Source: Poronia punctata (taxonomy: Eukaryota; Ascomycota; Sordariomycetes; Xylariales; Xylariaceae). From it: 64,000 nucleotides of DNA. Positions within the stretch are counted from its first letter, which is position 1. Each line of letters opens with the position of its first letter. Made by a program: the position numbers and the translations under genes. Location: NCBI GenBank assembly GCA_022579005.1, contig MU401609.1, forward strand, positions 31,609 through 95,608. The letters are read 5' to 3'. Positions 1 through 12,867 of the stretch are shown in pieces. Below the pieces are notes generated by a model. It was not told the origin of the DNA. It ran no database searches and saw nothing but the letters and a program-made list of their open reading frames with translations.

Positions 1-3000
1 GGGTGTATAGGGGGTATATACAGCCGGGTGGCAAGGGCCTTGCAGTAGAAGCGAGTGGATCCGAAAACTCAAGTGTCCTGTTTCAATCTGGATAAACCAC
101 GGTTGGCGCCGGGATTAGGCTCGGAGGTTGGTCTCAAACTCGGACAACAATATCAAAGATCCTAGATGCGCTGCTAGGAAACGGAGTGTTATGAGCACAG
201 CACAGAGCCGGTGGTATTCAAGGCTAGTTCACAAGATGCCGCCAACATCCGATGGAATCACGCTCGTTGTACCGTTGTCCTTAGTTCGACAATCGACGCA
301 CGCACATGGAATGGCGGGCTCAACTGGGATAGGTGGAATTCGAATGTTGGTTAGATGGCAGCCAAACCGAACGGTGGTGAGGTGAGAAACAGGGTGTTTT
401 GCGTTGCCGTCTAGTAAGGGTGAGACGAAGGGGTGGAAACCGTCAGGTGAGGTGCGTCAAGACAGAAGCCAGGAAATTCTAGGAGGAAAATGTTCCAATT
501 TGGGATATTGGCAATGGGAATCCGGAAGAGGGCAGGAAACTGTGTGAAGACAGAGGTTTGTGAGAGGAGAGAACGGACAAGACGCGGGCGTGCGTTGCAT
601 TAAGAAGGCAGAACATGGGAAAGCCATGAATCCCATGAAGTTCCAATTACGAGCAAGGGAGGCCGCGGGTGTGGTAGACCCCCTCCCACCCCACTAACCG
701 CATGTATAGTACCCTACCTAAGGTCGCATGCTAGGTACCCACATGAGAGCGACAGCATCCTGAACATCCACTACTCGTAGGCAGGTCCACAACCTACCTT
801 AGTACCTGAATGTTCTCCTGGGAACCGCTAAAGTGGGAAGTGGGGTACAGGTCTTGTGTACAGAGCATAGATGTACCCACAATGCAAGCCGTCATCTAGG
901 TCCAACCTACTGTGTACTTGCCAAGTCCGAGCAGGGGTACACAAAGACATCTTTTCGCGCAAAATTTCCACGCAGATGTGGGTATCTTTGCCCAGCACCC
1001 TGTGACTAGACCCCTGCACCGAACAGACATACATCGAGATGAGTACCTGGGTACACGTATTGCCCAGGTACTGTACATGCCTAAGCCCGACTTGAGCTCT
1101 ATTGCGAACAAGGTGGGGATTTGTAGCAACAAGCCGACAAGACAGGTCGGTTGCACACCGCGACTATGCAAGGATACGTTGCGATAAGTATTCAGCAGAG
1201 AATTCCAAGGGTTTGTATATGCTCAAGTATCTTGCAAGTACTGGCGTCTCCAAGCCTTCCAAGAGTTGCTATCTTGTAGATCAAGAGATTCAGTGTGCAC
1301 GTGTTTTACAACCCTTTCCCTTGCCCTTAGCTGCTGGAATATTTCCCGCCTATTCTTGGTGTTCATATTTAGCAAGGTAAATTGACCCTAAGGGTTATAT
1401 TGGTCTATGTACCCGTACTAGCTAGATAGAAACCACTAGGTTCAGAACCCCAACTTTGTTTGTTGAACCACCATACAGGGCAGTGTAGCAAAACTTTCAG
1501 GCTTGAAATGTATGGCCTTGTTTGATCTTCATCACCTGTACGAGTATGGGGTCTGTATTCGGCTCTCAGATGCGTTTCCGCTTTCTGTGCAATTGAACCT
1601 AGCAACTGTCCTGTTTGCGGCAAACGCTCCGTCCTATTACCATATGTGTAGATAATGCCTCGTGTACACGGAGTGCAGGTAAGCACAAAACATTTGTTGT
1701 GTAAGTATTATTCTATAGGTCTATTTCTTACCCAGCCGGCGCAGCCTGGATACTTGTAACCTTAGATTGCATGGGAGGTGTTGTGACCGATATCTTACCT
1801 TGGTCTAATGACTTTGGCCAACTCTTGCAATTCTAGACTTAATTGAAGTAATGGCAATATAGGCCTAGTCACTGATTGATACGCCGTATGTGGAAATTCT
1901 TTCGTCTTCATATAGACCTACATGAAACACATATGTGTAGATAGCACAGAGACACTTTAGGTGCTGACAAGAGTAGGAATCGGGGGGTAGGTGGAATCAA
2001 GGGTACATTGCAGAGACTTTCACCTGATATGCAAACCAAGTCATGGTAATCTGCATCTCCATGCTGCTTTGTTCAAAATGCCATATTTTTGGTGACCCCA
2101 CTTCCATCTCGAGCGCCACCTATCACTACTCTTTCCGTCTTTTGGCTGGCACAAAACGAACTAATAGTTTGACCACTAGAAACACTGCAAAGCTGGCCGA
2201 AAATCCTTCGCTTGGCTTGTACCAGGCTTGTCCTTAGACGCGACCACACCCGTGGGGTGAGATAAAAAGGTAGGAAAATCATGCGCGTCAGGGGTCGGTA
2301 CCTTTGTACGCGTAGTCAACCAGTCGCCCTGCAAGTGCTGAACAGGGCGCATTTCACTTAAAAGATGCCGTCATTCACGTCTTTTCAGGGTCCTTTCTCG
2401 ATTCTCTTTCCCGGACCAGTCTCCGATTGAATTTTGCCATTGCATGACTTCTGAGCGGGGGTAAAATGCCTCCGGACCGGAGACAGCCCGGAGAACACGG
2501 CAGAGGGCTGTGGTATAGTTACAAATGAACGGCGTGTATTCCCCATTCCAATCTTACCTTCTTATTCACTCCTGGCGTTGCGGTGACAGAATCGTGATTT
2601 ATGAAAACCTGATAAATAAGTTGAAAGGTATGACGTCACGTCTGTCGGAGCAAAAGGTCCTGAGAGAAACACAAGCGGAAAGTTTCTTGACAACTGGGCC
2701 AACACGGCTGTCCAAGGCCAGAAAACGGCTTTGGCCAGATCGAGATTTGCCTAGGCGATCGAACTTCAGGTTCTCGAAGATGCGGCGCCAGACATCCATT
2801 AACGTCCATCCCCGGCCCCAAGGCCAGGATCGAGGACTGGCCCGACCCACTGCATGCGCTCCCATTGCCATTTGGAGAGCCCCCTGTGGGACCTTGTGTA
2901 GGGACGGGCACAAAGAACGTGTACCTACCTACAAATACCTAGAGTAGGGAACTAATGGGCCGAACCCTGTGTGTCTAGAGACCTGTCTTCACGAGGTCCA

Positions 3001-5229
3001 TCTGTGCAGGGTTCACTACCTGCTGTAATATATCCTGCTGGAAACAACTGAATCACCCTGTTCAGACAAGATTTTGTTATGGTTTCACTGCATCGCGCTA
3101 CCTAAGGACATCTATCTGGATAGTAACAGACTCCAGATAGAGCTAGCTCTTATGCCTCCCAGGGACACTTTGCTTGCTGGCTTGCCTGAGGTATACCTAC
3201 TTCCACACATTATTCAAAGGTGTAATACGGTAGTCGCACACGAGAATCATCGATCAACTTCAGTCACCTTCTAGGAATGGATATTATCGCTATACCATGT
3301 ACAGTCCAATACAGTAGTGCTTAGATCTTCTAATTCAGTAAACCAAGGGCTTGGACAGTAGATAGGCACGTAGGTATACCTTTAATAAAAAAGGATTGAG
3401 ATCCACCGTATACAAGGTTGAAAAAATGTTACGGAGATCGACGTATTGTGTGTGCAATCGTTGATTTTCTACCTGCCGATCCTTTGCAGTCCCCAGTCTC
3501 CTGGTACAAATTCCACTAAACTTACCACAGCCTACCTAACTGACCCACTAGACCAATTCCACAACCGACCGGGCATTTGTAGGTACCCACCTCACAGGGC
3601 ATAAACCCTTGAGCTCTACCTATCTTATCTCCATACAATGTAGTTACGTGTATGTACTACCTACCCCACACTGTGAATAGTACTTGAAATGAATCCTACC
3701 CTTAATGTACCTCTTCTAAGCTGTCCTGATCAGAATTACTAGGTATCGTGCATTTCGTTACTATCAATGTCGCGGCAATGACCGATTATGCTGAAACGTA
3801 GGGTGCCACCCTGCTGCTAAGTGAAGGTTTAGTTCTACCATCCCCTAATATGCGCTCTCGGGGTTATCGTCAAGGGATGTGCTAGGTATTTCTCTATTGC
3901 TTTCCTTTAGGATAGTAGGATATTCTTGATTTGTTCTTCGGTAACCCTGACTTTCAATAGAAACACTTACCATTTGCAAGTCATGGAGAGGGGGAGCACG
4001 CAATAGCGAGGCGGCGACGAGGCGGCAACGACGACAACATAACGACATAATACCGAAACCTCCGTGTTTTTGCTCATTTGTATTGTGAGGCCCCGCTTCG
4101 GACGAGAAACTACTTGAAAGTTCAGGTTTTTGTGTCGGCTCCTGCTCGGCAGCAACATTTACTCCGGGTCCCCAAAGACGAAGGTGCTATTGAGGTTACC
4201 ACATCAACTTGTGTAAGTATAGGCGTAACAGCATTCGAACGGATGATTATGCTACTTTAAAGAGGGTTACCCCAAAATATCAGGGTCCGTCCATCTGTGC
4301 AGCAAACCGTAAATGCTGGGGAACATTATTTACCACATTTGCAGTATCTAGGCATCTACCTGCAAACTACGCCTGTGGATCTTCAAGAGTGTTGTCTTGG
4401 GAAATATGTACACTTACATTGCCGTGACGTATGAAAAAATTCACAAAAGGGGGGTTTTTACTTCCATGTTTCCTTGAAAACTCGCGACGAAGAAGCGATT
4501 GCTAGTGTACGACATACGTAGCCGAACACGCCGCTCCGCCTCCACTGCGAACTTCGAAGCCGCCGTTTAGCGTCCATATATAATGCCTTGGTGTTTTTCT
4601 CTTACGCCTACTAGGCGTCATCGAGCCAGCGGCGAACTTGTCCCCTATTACGCACATGCAATGAGCCGACCGTGAGGCGGCCAAACTTGGAAGCATCGGG
4701 GTCTTGTTACAGTACAAGCAGGGTAATGAAGGACCGGCCAGTAAACGTGCGCCCGTGTCTATTTGCTGCTGGCCTCCCCCGCATTCTCCAACGTCAGCAC
4801 CCGTAACACCAACCGTAATAAGCTGCCTGTCAAAACGCGATAAAAATGTGAACAAGGGGGAAATAATAGAGCGACAAAGGAAAGAGCAGGATAGGGAAAT
4901 AGAAGCGATGACTTGAGCCGCCCGTACCGAATCCTCAAGGAACGTGAGATGGGAAAGACAGAAGTCGATATCAAAGCAGCACGGGTTACGCGGCACTGAC
5001 CCCGATCCATGACAATCCGACCCTATCACAACTCGGACGCTCGTGTCTGCTATTGCCCAATACAAGAAACTTGATGCTACGGTAAGTTGACATTCTGCCG
5101 TATGCTGCAGCCCTCATTGGTGTAGATAGTAGTATCACGGCAGCAAAATGGATAATGCAAAGCCCAGGCAATGATAGATGGGATTTTCCCAATCTCCCAT
5201 GTTGATCAATGCGGGGTTCAGGGATTTCC
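1..5229. other. Gene-poor region, no recognisable gene
   Basis: No open frame here has a recognisable domain, fungal codon texture or a convincing set of introns. The longest ATG-started frame is 140 codons (2525-2947, plus strand), with no feature I recognise. GC is moderate, so this is not a RIP-type AT block. Short TACCTA/TAGGTA elements are scattered throughout (for example near 710-735, 1045-1070, 2930-2945 and 3370-3380). The stretch could be long intergenic DNA, decayed sequence or lncRNA territory; the sequence alone does not decide. Confidence 0.5.
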
Positions 5230-5400
5230 CGCGCCTTTTACTCCCCGTCTTCCAAGTTTCCCATGTCCCACGTATGATTTCCCATTTTTCTGTCTGACTG
5301 GTTCCCCCTACCTTTCTTTTCCAACTTTTTTTTTCCCCTTTGCCGTTTTCCCCCTAACGCTTCCCAGTCGTCTCTTGCATGTACCTGCATTTTGATTCTT
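5230..5400 (+). other. Pyrimidine-rich tract
   Basis: About 170 bases on the plus strand made almost entirely of C and T runs, with short breaks. Such tracts are common just upstream of transcription starts in filamentous fungi, but no recognisable coding sequence follows downstream, so a promoter role is only a guess. Confidence 0.3.
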
Positions 5401-8400
5401 TTCAATGAGAACAGATGTAGTACGTATGCTCAGCCCAAATTATATGTTGTGAAGTAGACATAGTCGTAAGCACCAGTTTTGAGGTAAGCAAAGTAAATAA
5501 TACATTTTGCCGGTAAACGGTAGCTATGGCCCGGCAATTGATGAGCGCCAAAGTGGGATCTGGAGCTATGATAGTGTTTCGGGTGGAAAAGCAGGAGTCG
5601 ATGTCTTAAGAACTTATGCGCTCAAGTATACTACCTACTGCAGGGAAGGGCGTGGGCAAAAGGATTGAAAGAAAGCAGGGACAGAAAGAGACAAGGGAAC
5701 AGAAAGTCAGATTTATGGCTCTAACCATACACCCTCCTTCGTCTATCTACAAGTAGTGCAGGCACATAGGCTACAGCGTGGTGTAGGTTAGCATCAGGTA
5801 CTTCTGCTATCAGGAGTGGGGAAAACGGATTCCCTCTCTTGTGGCGATAGACTAGCCGTGACGCGGTGCCACCTCGATAGGTAAAAGTTTTTACCAACGC
5901 CGGCAACTACACGTCCGTGTAGGTAAGGTACCTAATCTATCAACTGTACTTAGGTATCTCTATAAAGAGAGCTAGAGTATTAGTAGTTAGACCTTTTCAA
6001 ATCCTCCTTTTTAAACCCATCGTCATCGCCATTGCGTGCAAGGCACAGGAGAGAACGCCGCGCAGAGCATTCCATTAGCTTCATTGGTACTCGGCAAGCC
6101 ACCCCTGCTCTGCAAAATAGAAGGGTCAGAGCTCTAGGTTAGGGGGGTGGGGTAGATGAATAACCAGCGCACACTAACAACATTACGCCTTAACGGTTGT
6201 TGTCTAGAGCCAACTATTTTTATAGTAGTCAAAAAGGGAACATGCAGCACCTCATATGAGCAATGGCATTGTTATTAATACCTAAGGTTAAGATATAGAT
6301 AGGTATTATCAACTCAGTATGTGTAAACTAGTCTAGTTGAGCGTATAACTAGACTATGCGCCCAGGCTTGTATGATATGATGAGCTTGTCATAGTGATGG
6401 GAGAGGACACACATGTCCTGAGGTAAAGTATCCAACATACCTACACAACCGAAAAAAAGGATATGTATTATCCTCTGTACGTATAGTAATCTCTAGGTTA
6501 GATACGTGTAATAGACTTCTTCCAACTGCGCAAGTACCTAACTACCCAAGCAAGATAGGTATTACAAGCCTGCTTTTATCTAACTCTGTTTCCATTCTGT
6601 ACTCTTCATGTGCATTGTTCTTTTCCATTCACCCCTTGGCATGTCCCTACGGCAGCACACTTAATTACCTAGAATAGCCAGGTAACCTACAAGCCTCTCG
6701 TTTCCCTGGACCATCTGCTCTTCCACATGGCTGGGTAGAGCTACTGTGTATGTACATTAAGCGCGACAACATGTACAAGTACGTAAACCAAACCCTTTGT
6801 TTAGGTTAGACCGTTTAAAAGGTGGGACCGGGATAAGATCGAGGTTTTTTTTTTGGTCCCAGGAATTTTCCAAAGGAGGTTGAAGCTACCTACACGTACC
6901 TATTGCAATATCAGGTAGGTACACCTATAAATATAGAAATAGTCGATTAATACCTGTTACCTGCTGCTGCTGCTAAATATATTTATTTTCTAAAGTATAT
7001 TATTCTTAGAGTTGGAGATTGTTTTTTAGCCTTTAGGAAAATGTACTAGTACTTGTACCTTGATAGTCAACATGCTGTTTTGCAAAGATGCCAGCGTGCA
7101 GGAAAACAGTAACAAGAACTAGGTTAGGTAGGTTAACCTAGACCAGTCCGAGACATAATTCTACTAAATGCGGCATGTTATTCATCAATGCGACCCACCT
7201 ACCTACCTAGTACCTACCTACTTGTAACCTACCCTTAGAAAACTTGTTCTCTAAATTCTATTGTACTGTACCTACCCCTCTCCTTCCATCCTTCCATCTC
7301 TTTGTAATAACCACCGGGTAGAAAAGAAACGGCCCAAGGGGAAAAGAGTGTGTGAGAGAGAGAGAGGCCGAGATATAAATAAAGCATCTAGACCAACCAC
7401 AAGGACCAAAAAAACAAAACCAAAAAACTTATATGCAAGTCCGGTATTATTACGTACATAACCTGTAAAAACAATTGCAATCATCATACGAGCAAGGCCG
7501 ATAGTGTCACGTTTTGGTTTCCACTAGTTACTTCTTATTAGATAATCGGTTAATACTTATTACTTATGTGTATATACCTAGGTAAGGTAAGGTAGGGTAC
7601 ATGCAAAAAAGAAGAAGCAAAGAAAAAGTGAAAGGTTAGGTTAGGTAATCATTATGATGAAAATGTTACAACAAACGCTAGGACGTATATAGCCTAGAGT
7701 TAACTTTAGATTGCATGTATTATTAGTATTAGGTAAGTAACACTAACAACAAGGATTGTTACATAATAATGTGTACTTGTAAGTATGATCTCCTTGTACT
7801 GAGTATGCATCTTGCCTACTAAACATAACTAATTAATTGGCACAGAAAAAGAACAAGAGTCTAGATACGTGTATATAGATAGATAGATAAATGCAAGACA
7901 ATGTAATCTCGTATGATTCCAAGTGCTTGGGTACGTTAGATATAATAGGATGAAAGATCATCTAGCCATCTTGGTGGTGGTGGTGGTAGTAGGTCATGAT
8001 GATGATGGACGTACAGAGGGGTAAATGTATACCTTAGGTAAGTATCTAGGTAAAAGCGCGTGTATACTTGTATGTTTTACTTTGTCTAGAATCACCTACC
8101 TACCCTAGCTTCCAACTATAAACTTCGTGTTATTACCTACGCATCGTAAAGGCCAAGGAACTTTTCTTTCTTTTTTTAACATGACTAGATTACCTAGTCT
8201 AAATCGGATCACGGCATCAAAAGAAAATAACGGTTTTGACATTGCATTGGATCGGTTCTTTTGATTCAGCCCTTTTTCGATGTTCCTACCTAACCTAGGT
8301 ACAGGTAGAACCGCTAAACGATATTATAGTTGGTACAATAGGATTAGAGTTAAATAAGGAGAAGTACATCTACACCTAGAGCAAAGGGTTTTTGTAGGTT

Positions 8401-8480
8401 GATGTGTACGAGTGGGTAAGTAAGACCTAATGCTGGACATGTCTAGTTAGTTAGTCTGGTCCCAAAACGCAGCAACAAGC

Positions 8481-8514
8481 TACCTACCTATCTATCTATC
8501 TATCTATCTAGATA
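8481..8514. repeat. TACC/TATC tetranucleotide microsatellite
   Basis: Tandem TACC units pass into tandem TATC units and end in a GATA. This is a simple-sequence repeat with no coding context. Confidence 0.9.
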
Positions 8515-8554
8515 AGACCATGATAGTTTTTGTTTAGCTCCTCAAAGGGCTATG

Positions 8555-8582
8555 TATGTGTGTGTGTGTGTCTGTGTGTGTA
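8555..8582. repeat. (TG)n dinucleotide microsatellite
   Basis: An alternating TG run with one internal C interruption, about 70 bases after the tetranucleotide repeat. Confidence 0.85.
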
Positions 8583-8905
8583 ATGTGTTGCATCAAGCCA
8601 AGGGCGGGGAAAGGGGAGTCCAAGAGAAAGGGGGGGAAGGAAGGAAGGAAGAGGACGTGAATAAACAAGAAAGTAAACATGTAAAGAGTTAACATCCTAT
8701 AGGATAAAACGAAAAAACTTCCAAGGGAATAAGTGCTTATCGTACCCCTACGCTTTTTGCTTTGTTTTCCTATTAGCCAGCTTAGCTGTTTACCTGAATA
8801 TAGGTTGGAGCTCGTCTCGTAAGGGGTTCATAAGGCTAACTAGCCCAGGGAATGAGGAGGAGGGGTAGCTTGGTCTAGCTATAGGTCTACAAGGTGAAGG
8901 AAGGA

Positions 8906-8928
8906 GGTTAGGTTAGGTTAGGTTAGGT
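8906..8928. repeat. (GGTTA)n pentanucleotide repeat
   Basis: Four full GGTTA units and a partial fifth in tandem. The unit resembles a telomeric motif but lacks the third G of the usual fungal TTAGGG. It lies in the interior of the window, so it is an interstitial microsatellite and not a chromosome end. Confidence 0.85.
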
Positions 8929-10271
8929 CAGACAAGACAAGGTAAGGTGAGCTAAGGAGAGAGAGAGGGAGACTGCGCCTCCTAAACGAATCAGGAGATC
9001 ATATGGTCTGCCGGTTGACAGCCCATCTACCTAGCTTGGATCGGAGGCGGCAAGGCGTGGCGTTTGTTTGGAGAAAAAAAAAAGGACATGAACCGTAATC
9101 ACGGGATCAAGACCGACCACGTTTGGACTCCAGCGCCAATGTAGAGGAAGGGTCAAGAAGAAGAGAAGAGACCAGATCCACCCCAACTTTTACCGGCATC
9201 ATGAACACGATGGGCCTGGCTGGCTGGTTTGCTAACTTGTTAGTTTAGAGCCTAGAAGGGCTGAAGGATCAAAGGATTGGAGTGGTAGTAGGTTAGACTA
9301 GGTGTTATTTACATCTATGTATCAAGTCTAGATAGCTTAGGATGAAGCTATTCTCAGATGGATGACACATACACTCATGCAATGAGGGGAGGTAAGTACC
9401 TACTCTTCATTCCACACGAACAGGGTTTATACGTACGTACATGCCTTCTGCAACTCCTGATAGGATCCCAACAGATTGGATCTAATGTCTCGCTTGCTAC
9501 CTTGACAATGCCACATTCTGCCCAGACCAAGAAAGATGGCTGGCCCTTGACAAGCGATGAGAGAGAGTCGTCTAGGCCGGCATCTCAGACGTGTTTTAGA
9601 TCATCACACCATTGTTCAGCTGAACTGTGCATTCATTTTGAGTCTTGACTTGGAAGGGGCGAGAGGACACATACATAGCTAGGTAGTAGCACTAGCACAT
9701 AAGTGTATTCGACGACTATCTGGACAGGATAGGTTCAAATCGCCGAGAAAGACCCAAGACAAATCGAAATGTTGTTATAAGCTTGGACTCGGTACCCTTG
9801 TATCGTGAGCCCGACTACCTACTGCACGACATCGAGAGCTAGCGGTTACCAGCAACGGTTCTCAGTCACAAGCCCCCGCCCCCGCCCCTTCAGCCACATC
9901 ATTGCCAAGCAAAAAAGACTCGTATGTTACCGGTTATTCCGTTGAACGCCATGCATAATGCTAATCCGCCCCCAAGTCCCCCAGTGGCCCGACAAATGCG
10001 ACCAACACGTGAGCAACGTGAACTGCACACGCGTGGCGCCGTCTTGGTTCCATACAGTGTCCTCCTATGTATAATAAATAATATCCCGTACATTTCCCCC
10101 CATGTTGATGTTTCTGATGCCGTTTGTTCGTAGCAATCCCTCGTCCTCTAGGGTGGTGGCTAGCATCGATATGCCTTTAAACCCTGATTTCTAGGCAACC
10201 ATCTCGTTGGCCGATGGCTATCATGCCGGGTGCGTTGGTGTGCCAGAGATGTTTGCCTAGCGATTAAACTA

Positions 10272-12205
10272 TTATTTCTTGGCTGGCAATGATGGCGGGC
10301 CCATCTTGCCAGCGCCGGTGTCAAGCCTCTTGCTTGGCGGCTGGGCGGGGACCCTGAATCCACCGTTGGCAGAGCTAGCGTTGCCGCTGCCTCCGACTTG
10401 GGTAAAGGTACCTCCTTTGAACCACCGGTCCTCTTCTGCTTTTCTCTTCCGGCTAAGCTCAGCCTGGACCTTGGGATCCACCAGCTCTAGACCCTGGACA
10501 GGAGTGAACGCCAAGGAGGACGCTGTTCCTGCGCCGCCACCAATAGTAGAGCCCACACCGGATGTCCGTAAGCCCTTGCCCCGAAGGTCCATGTTCTGGC
10601 CCGATTGACCGAATCCGCGCAGCGACGAGGCCGCGCCGCCAATGGGCGTGGCGCCACCCCAACCTTTGTGCTTCTGGCTCAACTTCGCTCGCGTCCGGTT
10701 GTCGATCTGCATACCACGAATACGGCCGTCGCCAGTCTGGCCTATCATGCCCAGACCAACTGTAGAGTCGCCCGTGCCGTAGCCCGTCTCCTTCTCCTCT
10801 TTGCCAAAGGCCATACGATTCTGCGCCTTTCGTATGTCTGTCATCGCTGTCGCCTCCTTTGCTTTTCTTGCGCGCCGGCCACCTCGCTTCCGCGATGGCT
10901 TATCGTCAGGTGCGGGCAGGGCTCGGTGTCCCTTGTTAGGCGGTGGCTCGGTGATCTTGTCTAGACGTTCGAGACACTGAGTCCGAAGCTCTTCGCCGTA
11001 CGAGCCATCGGGGTTGGCATGGCTGGTGTCAGCACGAGCTGCGAGCACGAGTTTCGCCGCCACAGCCTTCATCGCCTTCTTCTTATGGTCGTTTGGAATG
11101 CCGCGGATTATAGGCGAGTAGTATAGATAGCCTTGCTGTCTGATGGATGTGTTGGTCGCAAAAGCTGCACTCCTCGATTTGTTAGTTCCCCACGCCGCAA
11201 TGTTGCACGCGGGCACCCGGGACAGGTTTGTGAGGCCACCGGCCGTATTGATCAGTTGAGCCGCAGTGAGCGAGCCGACAAGGGTCGTCAAGTTGGGCGC
11301 AAAAATGCTCATCCGAGATTGGACGTAATCCGTCAGTGTCTTTTTGGCCTTTTCCATCTTTATCATCATATGGCATGCGCCCAGTATGCGCGCAAGTTCC
11401 TCCTGACTGATCTCCCGGCCTTTGGTCGTCGTAGCTTCGACCGTTACAACCATGAGAGATGGCCCGTCTAGAACGGACTTGAGAGACTCTCCGAGCGGGT
11501 TATTGGTTGATTCCTGTATAGCCCTTATGCTATCAGAATCCATTGGCCCGTTCCCGAGGATGGCCACGACTTTTGCATATTCTATAGGGTTTTGAATCAA
11601 TGTCTCCAGCTCTGGAAATCTGGCCGAGTAGTGGTCTCGAATGAACTTGTGGACCTTCATGATCTCGCCGTCTATCTGGGTTGATAGTGTGTTGGACTCG
11701 GTGAGGATCTTGTACTCTGGATTATCTTCTATGTTGCCGATGTTCGAGGTCGATTGGGAGAGTGGTTTCGACTGGTAAATTGAGATATCCTATCACAGCG
11801 CCGACAAATCGTCAGGTCTAACGATCAAGCAAAGAGATGTAAACACATTATCGCTAATCATGACTGATGGGGTCGACTAACCTTGAGCAGGGGATCCAGT
11901 CTGTCCATGACACTGGTGACCTTTCGAACGTCTTTGACATGGCCAAGTTGCATTTTCTCAACCCTGGCCTTAGCAGCCTCCTCGTCTTCTATCGTGTTGA
12001 CGACGCCATCTACGCCTCCCATCTCTTCATCTGCATCATCTTCCGGCTCTTCTTCGTCTCCGTCTAGGATCATATCGCCATTTCCTCGTCCTTCGTTGGA
12101 AAGTGCCGGCTCCTCGAGTCCCAGGCCTGTATCCTGTTGAACGTCGCCATTCTCAGAGCCCGAGTCCTCAAAGTCTTGGAGGAGCTCATCCGCTAGCGTC
12201 GACAT
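10272..12205 (-). CDS. prp31: Pre-mRNA processing factor 31 (U4/U6 snRNP protein Prp31)
   Basis: Prp31 binds U4 snRNA with the 15.5K protein and tethers U4/U6 to U5 in the nuclear tri-snRNP. I join two exons, 12205-11882 and 11789-10272, across a 92-bp GT-AG intron (donor GTTAGT, acceptor GATAG); the phase is 0 and the product is 613 residues. Residues 1-108 are acidic, as in the family. The Nop domain spans roughly residues 150-390, with its diagnostic core at about 278-314 (LVGSLTAAQLINTAGG, then SRVPACNIAAWG). A basic patch, KPSRKRGGRRARKAKE, lies at about 405-420, followed by the Prp31 C-terminal region. A shorter frame starting inside exon 2 at MKVHKFIRD would lose the conserved stretch before it, so the spliced model is preferred. 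The gene is divergent from Clf1, another splicing factor. The identity is secure; the exact splice sites are inferred by eye. Confidence 0.93.
11790..11881 (-). other. Intron of prp31
   Basis: A 92-bp GT-AG intron with donor GTTAGT and acceptor GATAG. Removing it joins LDPLLK to DISIYQ in frame and restores the conserved N-terminal region of Prp31, which supports the call. Confidence 0.85.
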
Positions 12206-12867
12206 TGTGGGCGTCCACAGTCGCGTATATGAATAGATCCGTTTACTCGGGGCAATCCGCGCTGCTATTTCTGAGTAATGACTGGGTTACGTGGTGGCGG
12301 TTGTAAGAATCAAGTCGCCTGTTTGTATGATTAGAGGCAAATGCGAGAGATAAAATGAGAGGCAGGCAGCTGTACTCGTAGCTCCCAGGATGGAGAGAAG
12401 GCAAAAATAAGTGGAGCCGTCGCGTTGTCGCAAGCACTGAAACTAGTCGTAAACTTTTCGAATAGCAGGGCACCACTTTAATGCATAACTACTTTGAATT
12501 TTAAATATAGTATGCATATAAAACCCATAGATAGTCCTGATAAGTAAGTATCGTACCTGCTATATGCAAGCAGTCAAGATATATGTATTGACCCCAGAAT
12601 CTCAATCATCAAGCAGTGAGCGTCAACGTGAAAGGGCAGTACCTACGCGGCATCAACCATCCATTAACACCTGCTCAATGCGCGCGGGCTTCGACTCGTC
12701 CATCGAAGTGTGCTACATCCTAGCAAATAATTCTCTTCGTTTCTAGCCGTTTGGCCGGTGATCAGCCTCCACCTCTAGACGCGAACCCCAGCGCTCTCGG
12801 CTCTCTATTCTGTTAAACCACTTTTATTTTCTTTTCGTATCCGAGGCGCGTTTCCTCCTCCGACACC
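12206..12867. promoter_or_regulatory. Shared bidirectional promoter region, prp31/clf1
   Basis: 662 bases separate the start codons of two divergently transcribed spliceosome genes, so both 5' leaders and core promoters must lie here. The clf1 side is pyrimidine-rich (about 12766-12860) and ends in a good initiation context, CACCATGG. A TATA-like CATATAAAA occurs near 12514. I see no diagnostic transcription-factor site. Confidence 0.7.

Larger units (their letters stand above)
5401..10271. other. Microsatellite-rich intergenic DNA
   Basis: No recognisable gene. The stretch is dense in TAGGTA/TACCTA-type motifs (for example 7120-7140, 7195-7235, 8280-8310), poly-T and poly-A runs, and purine-rich stretches such as 8606-8652. 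The frames present are short and unlike any family I know. It lies downstream of the Prp31 gene, whose stop codon is at 10272-10274 on the minus strand, so the last few hundred bases probably hold its 3' untranslated region. Confidence 0.5.

Noticed and set aside
2525..2947. 140-codon plus-strand frame
   Set aside because: ATG-started, but with no family resemblance, and overlapped by equally long frames on the other strand, as expected by chance.
4502..5065. 187-codon minus-strand open frame
   Set aside because: It starts at TTG, not ATG; it has no recognisable domain and looks like a chance frame in GC-moderate DNA.
8906..8928. Telomere-like repeat
   Set aside because: GGTTA lacks the third G of TTAGGG, the array is only four to five units, and genes continue on both sides, so it is not a chromosome end.
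9725..9760. GGTTCAAATC resembling a tRNA T-loop B box
   Set aside because: The flanking bases do not form a T-stem, and no A box, anticodon arm or acceptor pairing is found at the right distance.
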